DNA from: Amycolatopsis sp. NBC_01480
GTDB lineage: Bacteria; Actinomycetota; Actinomycetes; Mycobacteriales; Pseudonocardiaceae
Assembly: GCF_036227205.1 (NCBI RefSeq)
Contig: NZ_CP109442.1
Coordinates: 4,030,001 to 4,094,000, forward strand
DNA length: 64,000 bases
Direction: 5' to 3'
The translations under genes were made by a program, and so were the position numbers. The notes beneath the pieces are model-generated. The model was not told the origin of the DNA. It did no database searches and worked only from the letters and a program-made list of their open reading frames with translations. Positions 19,399-30,518 of this stretch are shown here, one piece after another. The number at the start of each line of letters is the position of its first letter. Within the stretch, counting starts at the first letter, position 1.

Positions 19399-19413
19399 TG
19401 TACATTTTGTACA
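19399..19413 (+). promoter_or_regulatory. YefM/Phd-type operator: two TGTACA palindromes
   Basis: TGTACA occurs at 19399-19404 and 19408-19413, separated by three T residues, and the second runs into the antitoxin ATG. The E. coli YefM antitoxin recognises TGTACA palindromes, so this is probably the autoregulatory site. Its overlap with the start codon suggests repression at initiation of transcription or a nearly leaderless message. Confidence 0.65.
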
Positions 19414-19676
19414 TGAGCATCGAGATGAACATGACCGACGCTCGTCGCGAACTTCCGGACATCACCAACCGCGCCGAGTATGTCGGTGAGACGACTTACC
19501 TGACCAAGCACGGCCGTCGTACTGCCGCCGTGGTACCCGCGGCCAGCGCGGAACTGCTGGAAGACCTTGAGAACTTGATCGACGGAGAGCAGGTGCGGCA
19601 GGTCCTGGAAGCGCTGGCCGACGGCGCCGAGAAGACTGTGCCCTATCGCCGTCGCACCGCCCGCCGGGACGGCTGA
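19413..19676 (+). CDS. Phd/YefM-family antitoxin
   Basis: An 87-residue protein that opens with the DNA-binding fold typical of Phd/YefM (MNMTDARRELPDITNRA, then YLTKHGRRTAAVVPA) and has a charged C-terminal tail that should neutralise the toxin. Starts at 19413, 19425 and 19431 are all in frame; 19413 lies on the operator and has no Shine-Dalgarno, so 19425 is a serious alternative. The toxin start touches this stop codon. Confidence 0.88.
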   Translation: MSIEMNMTDARRELPDITNRAEYVGETTYLTKHGRRTAAVVPAASAELLEDLENLIDGEQVRQVLEALADGAEKTVPYRRRTARRDG

Positions 19677-19967
19677 GTGTCCTACGAGATCCAACTGTCC
19701 GGCACCGCTGACAAGTTCCTCGCCAAGCTCAGCCGAGCTCAGCCCAAGGATGCCGCTGCGCTGGAGGACCGGCTCGACGAGCTGGCGGAAGACCCACACC
19801 CGCCCGGGTGCCTTCCACTGACCGGGTACCCGGGGGTGCTCCGGGTCCGAGTGGGCAACTATCGGATCTGCTACCGGCTCGAGAACGGCAGATTGCTCGT
19901 ATTCGTGCTGGTCATCAGTAAGCGCGGTGACGTGTACGAGGTGATCAAGCGGCATCTCGGTCGCTGA
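19677..19967 (+). CDS. RelE/ParE-superfamily toxin
   Basis: A 96-residue basic protein with the RelE fold sequence pattern: an N-terminal YEIQLSGTADKFLAKL, LTGYPGVLRVRVGNYRICY and a late VFVLVISKRGDVYEVIKRHL. Partners of Phd/YefM antitoxins are usually ribosome-dependent mRNA interferases. The Arg residues and C-terminal Tyr/His expected for activity are present. The GTG follows the antitoxin TGA with no gap. Whether this copy is active cannot be told from sequence. Confidence 0.88.
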   Translation: MSYEIQLSGTADKFLAKLSRAQPKDAAALEDRLDELAEDPHPPGCLPLTGYPGVLRVRVGNYRICYRLENGRLLVFVLVISKRGDVYEVIKRHLGR

Positions 19968-20013
19968 TCGGCCAGCAGGCCACGCGAGTTCCGCCACGTC
20001 GAGTGGACCCTCC

Positions 20014-20043
20014 TTGCGAAGCTGGCACTCACGTGGCTAGAGT
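20014..20043 (+). promoter_or_regulatory. groES promoter candidate
   Basis: TTGCGA (20014-20019) and TAGAGT (20038-20043) are separated by 18 bp, and the second hexamer lies inside the CIRCE element. This is the arrangement expected for HrcA repression. It is a visual match only. Confidence 0.5.
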
Positions 20044-20048
20044 GCTAA
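20022..20048 (+). promoter_or_regulatory. CIRCE element (HrcA operator)
   Basis: CTGGCACTC-N9-GAGTGCTAA matches the CIRCE consensus TTAGCACTC-N9-GAGTGCTAA with one mismatch per six arm positions at the left end. It lies about 100 bp before groES, so the chaperonin genes should be induced by heat through HrcA release. Confidence 0.9.
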
Positions 20049-20147
20049 TCGCACGGCCCGAACACGCCCCGGCACCCGCGACGGCGGGGGTGGTAGGAGC
20101 CGTAAGTCATCCTGCCGACGCTTTCGACGACCGTGGAGGTCAACCCG

Positions 20148-20441
20148 GTGAGCGTGAACATCAAGCCGCTCGAGGACAAGATCGTTGTCCAGACGAGTGA
20201 GGCCGAGGAGACGACCGCTTCCGGCCTCGTCATCCCCGACACCGCCAAGGAGAAGCCCCAGGAGGGCAAGGTTCTGGCCGTTGGCCCGGGCCGGATCGAC
20301 GACAAGGGCAACCGCGTGCCGCTCGACGTGGCCGTGGGCGACGTCGTGATCTACTCCAAGTACGGCGGTACCGAGGTCAAGTACAACGGTGAGGACTACT
20401 TGATCCTCTCCGCCCGCGACGTGCTGGCCGTCATCAACTGA
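20148..20441 (+). CDS. groES: Co-chaperonin GroES
   Basis: A 97-residue protein with the usual opening [13 protein letters not shown], the mobile-loop region [20 protein letters not shown] and the C-terminal [14 protein letters not shown]. The GTG at 20148 follows GGAGG by eight bases. It caps the GroEL folding chamber. A hairpin lies between groES and groEL, so the two are probably only partly co-transcribed. Confidence 0.97.
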   Translation: MSVNIKPLEDKIVVQTSEAEETTASGLVIPDTAKEKPQEGKVLAVGPGRIDDKGNRVPLDVAVGDVVIYSKYGGTEVKYNGEDYLILSARDVLAVIN

Positions 20442-20463
20442 CGTAGCCAGTCGCAGCGCAATG

Positions 20464-20500
20464 ACGCCCCGGGCCCCGCACAAGCCGGGGGACGGGGCGT
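20464..20500 (+). terminator. Hairpin between groES and groEL
   Basis: ACGCCCC and GGGGCGT pair at the base, with further pairing of GGGCCCCG-type sequence inside, followed by TTCTTGT. It could attenuate read-through from groES to groEL or act as an RNA processing site. Confidence 0.6.
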
Positions 20501-20529
20501 TCTTGTGTCCTAAGACACCTGAAAGGTAA

Positions 20530-22158
<1,629 letters not shown>

Positions 22159-22185
22159 TCACTTCTGTTTCACCGCAACGAAAAA

Positions 22186-22221
22186 CGGGGCGGCACTCCC
22201 TTCCTAGGGGGTGCCGCCCCG
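22186..22221 (+). terminator. groEL terminator
   Basis: The stem CGGGGCGGCAC/GTGCCGCCCCG flanks a CCC...GGG-extended loop, with TTTCGTTTT shortly after it. It is a clear intrinsic-type terminator 28 bp after groEL. Confidence 0.85.
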
Positions 22222-22476
22222 CTTTCGTTTTCACCGGTTCAGGCTATGAAGCCACCGCCGCCCGCGTCGTGACCAGCACGGCGCGGACATGCGCCGCCGA
22301 GGTGTGGTCGATGGTCGCGACCTCCAGCTCGTCGATGGTCGCGACGAACTACGCACCGTCACGCCAGAGCGTCCACGATCACCTGGCCGAGGCGCGCGAG
22401 GAGACGCGTGAGCTGATCCGCGCGCGCCTTCGCCGGGGGCGTGGAAGACGAAGATCTGTCAGCAGCCGCCGACGTC
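22222..22476. other. Non-coding or degenerate stretch between groEL and whiB3
   Basis: No frame has a convincing start and family match. A helix-like fragment (HDHLAEAREETRELIRARLR) in one plus-strand frame and a preceding fragment (VDGRDELRTVTPE) in another could be remnants of one frameshifted gene. GTCGATGGTCGCGAC is repeated at 22307 and 22331 with a 24-bp period. I would not annotate a gene here. Confidence 0.4.
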
Positions 22477-22477
22477 G

Positions 22478-22510
22478 AAGGGGCGGCGTCCGAGGTGGAC
22501 GCCGCCCCTT
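22478..22510 (-). terminator. whiB3 terminator
   Basis: A 14-bp stem AAGGGGCGGCGTCC/GGACGCCGCCCCTT with a 5-nt loop lies 17 bp beyond the whiB3 stop on the minus strand. Confidence 0.8.
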
Positions 22511-22526
22511 CCGTGCCCGGCTGAGC

Positions 22527-22826
22527 TCAGCCGGACATGCTCAGTGCTCGTTTGTCCTGCTTGATCAGGTTTTCCCGCTCCGATTCGGACAGCCCGCCCC
22601 AGATGCCGTAGGGCTCGTGCACTGCCAGCGCGTGCCGGCGGCACATCTCCAGTACCGGGCAGCTCAGGCAGACCGCCTTCGCCCTGGCCTCGCGCCGTGC
22701 CCTCGCCGGCCCCCGCTCGCCGTCCGGGTGAAAGAAGGACGCGCTGTCCATCCCCCGGCACGACCCCTCCAGCTGCCAGTCCCACATGTCCGCATTGGGG
22801 CCGGGGAGCCTGCGCGTGTCTGCCAT
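22527..22826 (-). CDS. whiB3: WhiB-family iron-sulphur regulator, WhiB3/WhiD type
   Basis: A 99-residue protein. Four Cys residues (SCRGMD, then CLSCPVLEMC) form the [4Fe-4S] site, followed by the EPYGIWGGLSESER turn and a basic tail. The opening LPGPNADMWDWQLEG closely resembles mycobacterial WhiB3, the orthologue of Streptomyces WhiD. Such proteins bind the domain 4 region of the principal sigma factor and respond to O2/NO; WhiD is needed for spore maturation. The ATG at 22826 is set by GGAGG eight bases upstream. Position near groEL1, bldM and sigD/shbA is conserved. Confidence 0.93.
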   Translation of the reverse strand: MADTRRLPGPNADMWDWQLEGSCRGMDSASFFHPDGERGPARARREARAKAVCLSCPVLEMCRRHALAVHEPYGIWGGLSESERENLIKQDKRALSMSG

Positions 22827-23035
22827 CCTGACCGCCTCCGTCATCCGGTCGATGCCATTAGCTGCTCTGCTGTGGTGCCGATACTCCATTCGGTGCAACG
22901 GCGGTAACGTTAGAAGCGCGCCAATAGTTGTTCAAGGGATCCGGGCCGATTCAGCCGTTAGGCATCCCCCGGATGTGTGAGCAGGGCTTTTGGCTCCGGT
23001 TGCCGGGACCGGCCCAGGCCTGGATATTGGGCCGA

Positions 23036-23995
23036 GTGGGATCCGGGTCGAGCGAAGGAGAGCCCACCCTGCCGGTGGCCTCGGTCGCTCGCCGGCTCGG
23101 GGTCGCCCCGTCCACCCTTCGAACCTGGGACCGCCGTTACGGATTGGGCCCCAGCCGGCACACCGACGGCCGTCACCGCAGGTACGGCAGCTCCGACATC
23201 GGGCGCCTCGAACTCATGCAGCGCGCGTTGCTCCGGGGCGCGTCGACGGCGGAGGCCGCGCGCTACGCCCTCGACCACATGCCGCGCGCAGTCGTCGACG
23301 AACTGCCACCGCCGGCCCCGGCCCAGGTTCCCGACGAGGACGAGGCCCCCGCCCTCGACGGCGACCACGAAGTCCCGTCCCGCCTCGCCCGCAGGCTGAG
23401 CACGGCCGCGCTGGCCATGGACGTCGGCGCCGTCCAGCGCATGCTCGCGGACGCGATCGCCGAGCTGGGCGTGCTCGCCGCGTGGTCCGGCGTGATCGAC
23501 CCGGTGCTGACGGCGCTGGGCGCGCGCTGGCGTGGGGTCAGCGCGGGCGCGGAGGTCGAATACCTGCTGGCCGAGTGCGTGTACGCCTCGCTCGTCCGCG
23601 CGACGCCGGTGCTCGACCACCCGCGCAACCAGCGCCCGGTGCTGCTCGGCTGCGTGCCGGAGGAACGGGACAGCACCCCGGTGTACGCGCTGGCGGCCGC
23701 GCTGGCGGGCCGCCGGGTCGGAACGCAGCTGTTCGGCGTGCCGCTGCCCGCGGAGGTGCTGGCGGTGGCCGTGCGCCGAAGCGCGCCGGCCGCCGTGGTG
23801 CTGTGGGCTCACCGCCGGGCGGCGGCGGACCCGCGCCTGTTCGCGCGCGTTTCCCGTGGCCGTCAGCGCAGCCGCCTGTTCGCCTGCGGCCCCGGCTGGG
23901 ACCCGGCCACCCTGCCGGACAAGGTGGAACTGCTGGTGGACCTGCCCACGGCCGCGGACCGCGTCGAACACGTCCTGGTGGGTACGAGGGGTTAG
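23036..23995 (+). CDS. MerR-family regulator with C-terminal B12-binding-like domain
   Basis: An N-terminal MerR helix-turn-helix (VASVARRLGVAPSTLRTWDRRYGL, here quoted in parts: ARRLGVAPSTLRTW, then DGRHRRYGSSDIGRLELM) is followed by an acidic Pro-rich linker. A helical and Rossmann-like region from about residue 120 resembles cobalamin-binding sensor domains (AGAEVEYLLAECVYASL, then VLLGCVPEERDSTPVYALAAAL). The B12 DxHxxG motif is absent, so light or B12 sensing is doubtful. Starts at 22973 (ATG) and 23074 (GTG) are alternatives to 23036; none has a strong ribosome-binding site. It diverges from whiB3. Confidence 0.75.
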   Translation: MGSGSSEGEPTLPVASVARRLGVAPSTLRTWDRRYGLGPSRHTDGRHRRYGSSDIGRLELMQRALLRGASTAEAARYALDHMPRAVVDELPPPAPAQVPDEDEAPALDGDHEVPSRLARRLSTAALAMDVGAVQRMLADAIAELGVLAAWSGVIDPVLTALGARWRGVSAGAEVEYLLAECVYASLVRATPVLDHPRNQRPVLLGCVPEERDSTPVYALAAALAGRRVGTQLFGVPLPAEVLAVAVRRSAPAAVVLWAHRRAAADPRLFARVSRGRQRSRLFACGPGWDPATLPDKVELLVDLPTAADRVEHVLVGTRG

Positions 23996-24100
23996 GCCGG
24001 TCGCCCGGTTCGATCGGCCGTTCGGCGGGCCTTTCGCGGACTTGGCGCGAGTGGTTTCCGAGGGGCGGATTTTGTCGGTGGGACGCGCTAGAAAGAACGG

Positions 24101-25510
24101 GTGGAGAAACAGACCCTGCGGGCCCTCGCCTTCGGCGACCACCCGCCGCCACCTGAGCCGGTCACGGCGCCGCGGTCGGCCGCGCCGTGGGACCGGCTGC
24201 TGGCCGCGGTGGTGCTGGGCGCCCAGGGCCGGTATGCGGCTGCTTCCACGGCCCTGACTGATCTCCGCCGGAGCCGTGACCCGCTGCTGGCGTCGCTGGC
24301 CGCTACGACGCTGGCATCGCACCGTCGCCAGCTTGGCGGGCACACCGCTGCTCGGGCCTTGGACGGGGAGGCTTTGGCGCTTCTTACGGCCACCTCCGCG
24401 CTGCCGCTCGGCCCCGGCTCCAGCGGCGGCGGTCCTGTTGGCCCCAGCTCCCGTGGGGGGCGTCCTGTTGGCCCCAGCTCCCGCGGCGGCGGCCCGGTTG
24501 GCCCCAGCTCCCAGGGGGGCCGTTCTGTCGGTCGCCGCTTGTCCGGCGGTGCCGCTGACAACCCTGCGGCCGCCAACTCCCGCGCTGCGGCCCCCGCTGC
24601 CGACCTCGCCGCCGTCGACCGAGGTGCCAACCCTGCCGCTGGTCCTGCGGCTGCCGACCGCGCCGCCACCGATCTCGCTGCCACCAACCCTGCCGCCGGT
24701 CCCGCGGCCGTCGACCGCGCCGCCACCAACCGTGCTGCCGCCAACCCCGTCGCTTCCGGCCCGGTTGCCGTCGACGTGGTGGCCGATCGCGGCGCTGACC
24801 GTGCTGCCGCCGATCCCGCTGCCGCCCGTGCCGCTGCTGACCCTGCGGCAGCCAACCCGGCCCGGCCCGCCTCAGCCTCCGGCCAGCCCGCCCCAGATCC
24901 CGGCACTTCCACCATTTCCGGCACCGCCAATCACCCCACCCCAGATCTCGACTATTCCGATCCTGACGGTCTCGACTACAGCGGCGCCCGGGCCGATGCC
25001 CTGCTCGGCCTGGCGGCGGACAACCTCGCGCTGGGCCGGATCGCGGCGGCGCGGCGGCTGGCGGCGCGGGCGGTGGCCGGGGACGGGCGGTGGCGGGCGA
25101 CCGTCCGGGCCGGGTGGGTCGGGGCCGAGATCGAGCTGGCGGCGGGACGGCCGGCCGAAGCGGTGGCGCCGGCGCGGCGGGCCGCCGAAACCGCGCGGGA
25201 ACGCGGCGCGCGGCGGCACGTCGTGAAGTCCGACATCGTGCTCGGCGTCGCGCTGTCTGCAGCCGGCGACGCCGGCGATCGGGAAGCCGCGCTGAAGCTT
25301 GTCGAAAGCGCCCTCGCCGAGGCCGAGAAATGCGAACTCCATTCACTTATTTGGGTGGCGGCCCGGGTCGCGGCTGATCTCGGGGCTCAACACGCCGAGA
25401 AGTATCGATTCAGAGGCCAGGAGGTGTTGCACGCAGTGTTACGACGAGTCGATCCTTGCGTGATGCGTATCGCACACGATTCGCCCTGGGTTCCCACCGG
25501 GTCCGGTTGA
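24101..25510 (+). CDS. Hypothetical TPR-like protein with Ala/Pro-rich repeat insert
   Basis: A 469-residue protein. Residues about 25-95 and 300-450 are helical and TPR-like (RADALLGLAADNLALGRIAA, then EAALKLVESALAEAEKC). Between them lies a low-complexity insert: four GPSSRGG-type units and then Ala/Asn/Pro/Asp-rich sequence with NPAAGPAAVDRAATN-like repeats. It occupies the place of the mycobacterial Rv3415c-type gene between whiB3 and sigD. Function is unknown; the TPR part suggests protein-protein contact. The GTG start follows GAAAGAACGG. Confidence 0.75.
   Translation: MEKQTLRALAFGDHPPPPEPVTAPRSAAPWDRLLAAVVLGAQGRYAAASTALTDLRRSRDPLLASLAATTLASHRRQLGGHTAARALDGEALALLTATSALPLGPGSSGGGPVGPSSRGGRPVGPSSRGGGPVGPSSQGGRSVGRRLSGGAADNPAAANSRAAAPAADLAAVDRGANPAAGPAAADRAATDLAATNPAAGPAAVDRAATNRAAANPVASGPVAVDVVADRGADRAAADPAAARAAADPAAANPARPASASGQPAPDPGTSTISGTANHPTPDLDYSDPDGLDYSGARADALLGLAADNLALGRIAAARRLAARAVAGDGRWRATVRAGWVGAEIELAAGRPAEAVAPARRAAETARERGARRHVVKSDIVLGVALSAAGDAGDREAALKLVESALAEAEKCELHSLIWVAARVAADLGAQHAEKYRFRGQEVLHAVLRRVDPCVMRIAHDSPWVPTGSG
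24411..24530 (+). repeat. Four tandem 30-bp repeats inside the TPR-like gene
   Basis: Units begin GGCCCCAGCTCCCG and end CCTGTT or a close variant at 24411, 24441, 24471 and 24501, encoding GPSS-[RQ]-GG-x-PV decapeptides. The 30-bp period keeps frame, so copy number can change without breaking the gene. Confidence 0.85.
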
Positions 25511-25641
25511 GCCTCCTGGAAAGGCCGTTCCGGCATCCGGGCTAAGAAACTTCAAAAAAAGCCACCGGATCGTGTCAAGGTTCGAGCTAAAGCGTCCGAT
25601 AGGGGAAGTGGAATGTCACCCGGCTGCAGGAAGGAAACCCC

Positions 25642-26238
25642 GTGACGACGGTCTTGATCTGCGACGACCGACGCAGTGTCCGCGAAGGGCTCACCCGCGT
25701 GATGTCCGCGGTCCCAGGGGTCAGTCGCATCGACTGCGTAGCGCACGGTGACGAGCTGCTGGCCCGGTACACCCGTCAGCCGGTCGACGTCGTGCTGGTC
25801 GGGACGCAACGCGCGGTCCCGACGGGCGTCGAAGCCACGCGCCGGCTCGTCTCCGCGAACCCCCAGGCGAATGTCATCGTCTTCGGCGCCCCGGACGACG
25901 CGGGCAGCATCGCCGCGGCGATCGCCGGCGGTGCCCGCGGCTACCTGCGCTGGGACGCCTCGCGGCCCGAGCTGGTCGCCGCACTGGCTCACACGCTCGC
26001 CAGCACCTCGGTGCCGGCGCCGCGCCAGCCGTCGGACCCCGGCGTGCAGCTCACCGAGCGCGAGCTGCAGGTCCTGCGCGGCATGAGCCAGGGCAAGAGC
26101 AACGGCCAGATCGGCCGCGAGCTCTACCTGTCCGAGGACACGGTGAAGACCCACGCGCGGCGGCTGTTCCGCAAGCTCGGGGTCCGCGACCGGGCTCAGG
26201 CGGTGGCCCACGGCTTCCGCCGCGGTCTCGTCTCCTGA
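25642..26238 (+). CDS. bldM: BldM-like orphan response regulator lacking the phospho-acceptor Asp
   Basis: A 198-residue protein. The receiver-like domain (residues 1-120) begins TVLICDDRRSVREGL, but the phosphorylation site reads VDVVLVGTQRA, with Gly where active receivers have Asp. The C-terminal LuxR helix-turn-helix (LTERELQVLRGMSQGKSNGQ, then SEDTVKTHARRLFRKLG) is very close to Streptomyces BldM, a developmental regulator that acts without normal phosphorylation. Its place beside whiB3/whiD and the ECF sigma gene matches Streptomyces. The GTG at 25642 follows AAGGAAA. Confidence 0.87.
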   Translation: MTTVLICDDRRSVREGLTRVMSAVPGVSRIDCVAHGDELLARYTRQPVDVVLVGTQRAVPTGVEATRRLVSANPQANVIVFGAPDDAGSIAAAIAGGARGYLRWDASRPELVAALAHTLASTSVPAPRQPSDPGVQLTERELQVLRGMSQGKSNGQIGRELYLSEDTVKTHARRLFRKLGVRDRAQAVAHGFRRGLVS

Positions 26239-26244
26239 GACCGG

Positions 26245-26264
26245 GCCCCGGGATCTTCCGGGGC
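26245..26264 (+). terminator. Short GC hairpin after bldM
   Basis: GCCCCGG/CCGGGGC with loop GATCTT, seven bases after the bldM stop; flanking GAG/CTC can extend the stem. Confidence 0.6.
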
Positions 26265-26320
26265 TCTTGAGGTAAAGCGCTCTCCAGCGGCTTCGTTCCC
26301 GACGCGGTTGCACGGTGACG

Positions 26321-26348
26321 ACGGGCCAGGGCTCGCGCCCTGGCCCGT
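26321..26348. terminator. Perfect 12-bp hairpin upstream of the sigma gene
   Basis: ACGGGCCAGGGC/GCCCTGGCCCGT closes a TCGC loop. It may be a second terminator insulating the sigma-factor promoter from bldM transcription. Confidence 0.65.
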
Positions 26349-26550
26349 ACCTGTGTTCCGTGTCACGGACGGCGCCGTTGTCCCCACCGCTCGGGCAGGC
26401 TTCCGGACTGGTCGCCACCCCGCCCGGGCCGCCTCGCGTACCGCACTGGCCAGCCGTTCGGCCGGCTTGGGCGAATACGCGTGAGCAGCCGGTAAAGCCG
26501 GGTTTCCACCGGCGCCGCGAGCGCGGCGCGCCGGGGACCACCTCTGGCGG

Positions 26551-26578
26551 TTGTCCAGGGGGTCCCCGACGGTACGGT
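26551..26578 (+). promoter_or_regulatory. Candidate promoter of sigD/shbA
   Basis: TTGTCC and TACGGT are 16 bp apart and end about 83 bp before the ATG. They resemble a housekeeping-sigma promoter. It is a visual match only. Confidence 0.35.
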
Positions 26579-26661
26579 AACTGTCACCGGCGGGCGGGGC
26601 AGGATGACCACGCGCCGGATTCTTTGCACGCCTACACGTAACACTGGGACTGTTGTCTGCG

Positions 26662-27234
26662 ATGGCCAATGTGGGGGATGGACTGGATGAGCCAGTCGCC
26701 GCTGCTGTCGAGGGAGATCCTCAAGCGGTGGAGCGGCTGCTGGCGGCCATCCGTCCTCTCGTAGTGCGGTATTGCCGCGCTCGGGTTGGCAGGCAGGAGC
26801 GTTCGTTCGCTTCTGCGGACGATGTTGCGCAGGAGGTGTGTCTCGCGGTGCTCACGGCATTGCCTTCGTACCGTGACCAGGGGCGGCCTTTCCTCGCGTT
26901 CGTCTACGGTATTGCCCAGCACAAGGTGGCCGACGCGCACCGCGCGGCGGCTCGCAACCGGGCTGAGCCGGTCGCCGAAGTCCCCGACGAGGTCGAGGGC
27001 GGGGTCGGACCCGAGCAGCGCGCGTTGCAGGGTGAGCTGAACGAGCGGATGTCGCAGTTGTTGCAGGTACTGCCGGACAAGCAACGGGAGATCGTCGTGT
27101 TGCGGGTCGTGGTGGGGCTGTCGGCGGAGGAGACCGCGGAGGCCGTCGGTTCGACGCCGGGCGCGGTCCGGGTCGCCCAGCACCGCGCCTTGGCCCGCTT
27201 GCGCAAGGTGCTCGCCGCCGAGGAGGTGATCTGA
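26662..27234 (+). CDS. sigD: ECF sigma factor, SigD/ShbA type
   Basis: A 190-residue RNA polymerase sigma factor. Region 2 runs about residues 15-90 (RPLVVRYCRARVG, SADDVAQEVCLAVLTALPSY) and region 4 about 125-185 (MSQLLQVLPDKQREIVVLRV, STPGAVRVAQHRALARLRK). Gene order with the downstream anti-sigma factor, DUF5319 and guaB matches mycobacterial sigD and Streptomyces shbA, whose product directs the principal sigma gene. The ATG at 26662 was preferred to TTG at 26653 because the family starts there. The stop abuts the next GTG. Confidence 0.9.
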   Translation: MANVGDGLDEPVAAAVEGDPQAVERLLAAIRPLVVRYCRARVGRQERSFASADDVAQEVCLAVLTALPSYRDQGRPFLAFVYGIAQHKVADAHRAAARNRAEPVAEVPDEVEGGVGPEQRALQGELNERMSQLLQVLPDKQREIVVLRVVVGLSAEETAEAVGSTPGAVRVAQHRALARLRKVLAAEEVI

Positions 27235-28194
27235 GTGACCGATCGCGACGACGACCGTGACCTGTCGCCATCCACGTGGCCGAGCGGCATGACGGCGTTC
27301 GACGCCGAGGCCGACGGTGACCTGTCGGCCATCCAGGCCGACGACGCGCTGCTGGACGCGCTCGGGGGCACGGATCCGGCCATCGCCGACAGCCTCGGCG
27401 ACCAGGAGCTGAACGCGCTGCTGCTGGCCTGGCGGCGCGACATCGACAGCGAGCCGCTCGCCGAGCTGGTCGACGTCGACACCGCGGTCACCACCGTCCG
27501 GACGGCCACGCTGGCGCGCAAGCACTCACAGCGCGGCCGCCGCCGTCGTTTCCTCGTGCCGGTCGCCGCCGCGTGCGCGGCCGCCGCGATCGCCTTCACC
27601 GGCACCGGCCTGGCGGCGCGTGACGCACAGCCGGGCGACACCCTCTGGGGCCTCACGAAGGTCCTCTACGCCGACCACGCCCGCTCGGTCGAAGCCGCCG
27701 CCACGGTGAAGCTCGACCTGGAGAAGGCGAACATCGCGCTGGCCGACAACCGCCTGTCCGACGCCCGCAAGGCGCTCGACGACGCGCAGGCCGCACTTGG
27801 CCAGGTCAGCGACGACGACAACCGCAACCAGCTGATGGAGCAGCACCGCCAGCTGGCGGCGCAGCTCGACGACCCGTCCGCGCCGCACCCGGGCGGGAAC
27901 CCGGCGAACCCGCCGGCCAATCCGCCGGCGAACAACCCGGGCACCGGCTCGCCGCAGGCCAGCGGTCAGCCCACGCAGCTGCCGGGCACGGGCAGCACGG
28001 CGACCCCGCCGCCGGCCACCAGCATCCCGGAGTCGCTGCCGCCCTCGGGCGGCACGACCACGACCCCGCCGCCGCCCACCACGCCGACCGGCGTCACGGG
28101 CAGCAACCCGGGCTCGGGCGGCAGCAGCGGCAGCCCGCGCAACGACCCCAGTGGCAGCGGCGCCGAGCAGAACGGGTCTCCGCAAACCCCGTAA
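27235..28194 (+). CDS. rsdA: Anti-sigma-D factor RsdA-like membrane protein
   Basis: A 319-residue single-pass protein. The acidic N-terminal part (about residues 1-90) contains DDALLDALGGTD and LNALLLAWRRDIDSEPL, the sigma-binding type of segment. One membrane helix (about 107-125, FLVPVAAACAAAAIAFTGTG) follows a basic RGRRRRF. A helical extracellular part (KLDLEKANIALADNRLSDAR) precedes a long Pro/Thr/Gly/Ser-rich tail. It starts at the base after the sigma stop, so it is co-expressed. Release of the sigma factor is expected to need proteolysis, as in mycobacteria. Confidence 0.87.
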   Translation: MTDRDDDRDLSPSTWPSGMTAFDAEADGDLSAIQADDALLDALGGTDPAIADSLGDQELNALLLAWRRDIDSEPLAELVDVDTAVTTVRTATLARKHSQRGRRRRFLVPVAAACAAAAIAFTGTGLAARDAQPGDTLWGLTKVLYADHARSVEAAATVKLDLEKANIALADNRLSDARKALDDAQAALGQVSDDDNRNQLMEQHRQLAAQLDDPSAPHPGGNPANPPANPPANNPGTGSPQASGQPTQLPGTGSTATPPPATSIPESLPPSGGTTTTPPPPTTPTGVTGSNPGSGGSSGSPRNDPSGSGAEQNGSPQTP

Positions 28195-28212
28195 TTCCGG
28201 ACGCTTTCGAGA

Positions 28213-28253
28213 AAGGGCTTCGGCGGATCGATTCCGCCGGGGCCCTTTTTTCG
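28213..28253 (+). terminator. rsdA terminator
   Basis: AAGGGC-TTC-GGCGGA pairs with TCCGCC-GG-GCCCTT and is followed by TTTTTTCG. A classic intrinsic terminator 18 bp after the stop. Confidence 0.88.
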
Positions 28254-28284
28254 TATGCCGGGCCAGGAAACGGGCACGAAAAAA

Positions 28285-28312
28285 GGCCTCGGTGAGCAAC
28301 GTCACCGAGGCC
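28285..28312 (-). terminator. Terminator of the DUF5319 gene
   Basis: GGCCTCGGTGA/TCACCGAGGCC closes a 6-nt loop. On the minus strand it is followed by a TTTTTTCG run. Confidence 0.82.
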
Positions 28313-28332
28313 TTCGCCAAGCCGCTACCGGC

Positions 28333-30380
<2,048 letters not shown>

Positions 30381-30386
30381 GCCGGA

Positions 30387-30432
30387 CTCGTGAGTGTTTA
30401 GGACGGTTCTAACCGTCATGAACACTCACGAG
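30387..30432. repeat. Dispersed 46-bp palindrome, family A copy 4
   Basis: CTCGTGAGTG/CACTCACGAG arms with the GACGGTTCTAACCGTC core, seven bases after the guaB stop. Here the palindrome lies between two co-directional genes, guaB and guaB3, so it may uncouple them. Confidence 0.9.
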
Positions 30433-30518
30433 CCGCTTTGCTCACCCCGTGCGCAGGTCACCCACGCGGCCTAGCGACAATGGAGGCCGTTGTCGTCGGT
30501 GCGGAGAAGGGACTTCAC

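Larger units (their letters stand above)
26239..26661. other. Intergenic region with two hairpins and a candidate promoter
   Basis: 423 bp separate bldM from the sigma gene. It contains a short GC hairpin at 26245-26264, a perfect 12-bp stem at 26321-26348 and a promoter-like pair at 26551-26578. No believable gene was found. Confidence 0.6.

Noticed and set aside
22269..22907. Plus-strand frame across the groEL-whiB3 gap
   Set aside because: Most of it is antisense to whiB3; only short helix-like fragments precede it, in different frames, so no gene is called.
23036..23995. CarH/LitR-type B12 photoreceptor
   Set aside because: The MerR helix-turn-helix and a Rossmann-like half are present, but the cobalamin-binding DxHxxG motif is not visible.
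24411..24530. CRISPR-like regular repeats
   Set aside because: They are directly tandem 30-bp units without spacers, and coding.
24276..25226. Proline-rich alternate frame in the TPR-like gene
   Set aside because: It is a frame shadow of the repetitive insert; only the 24101-25510 frame has a ribosome-binding site and TPR-like ends.
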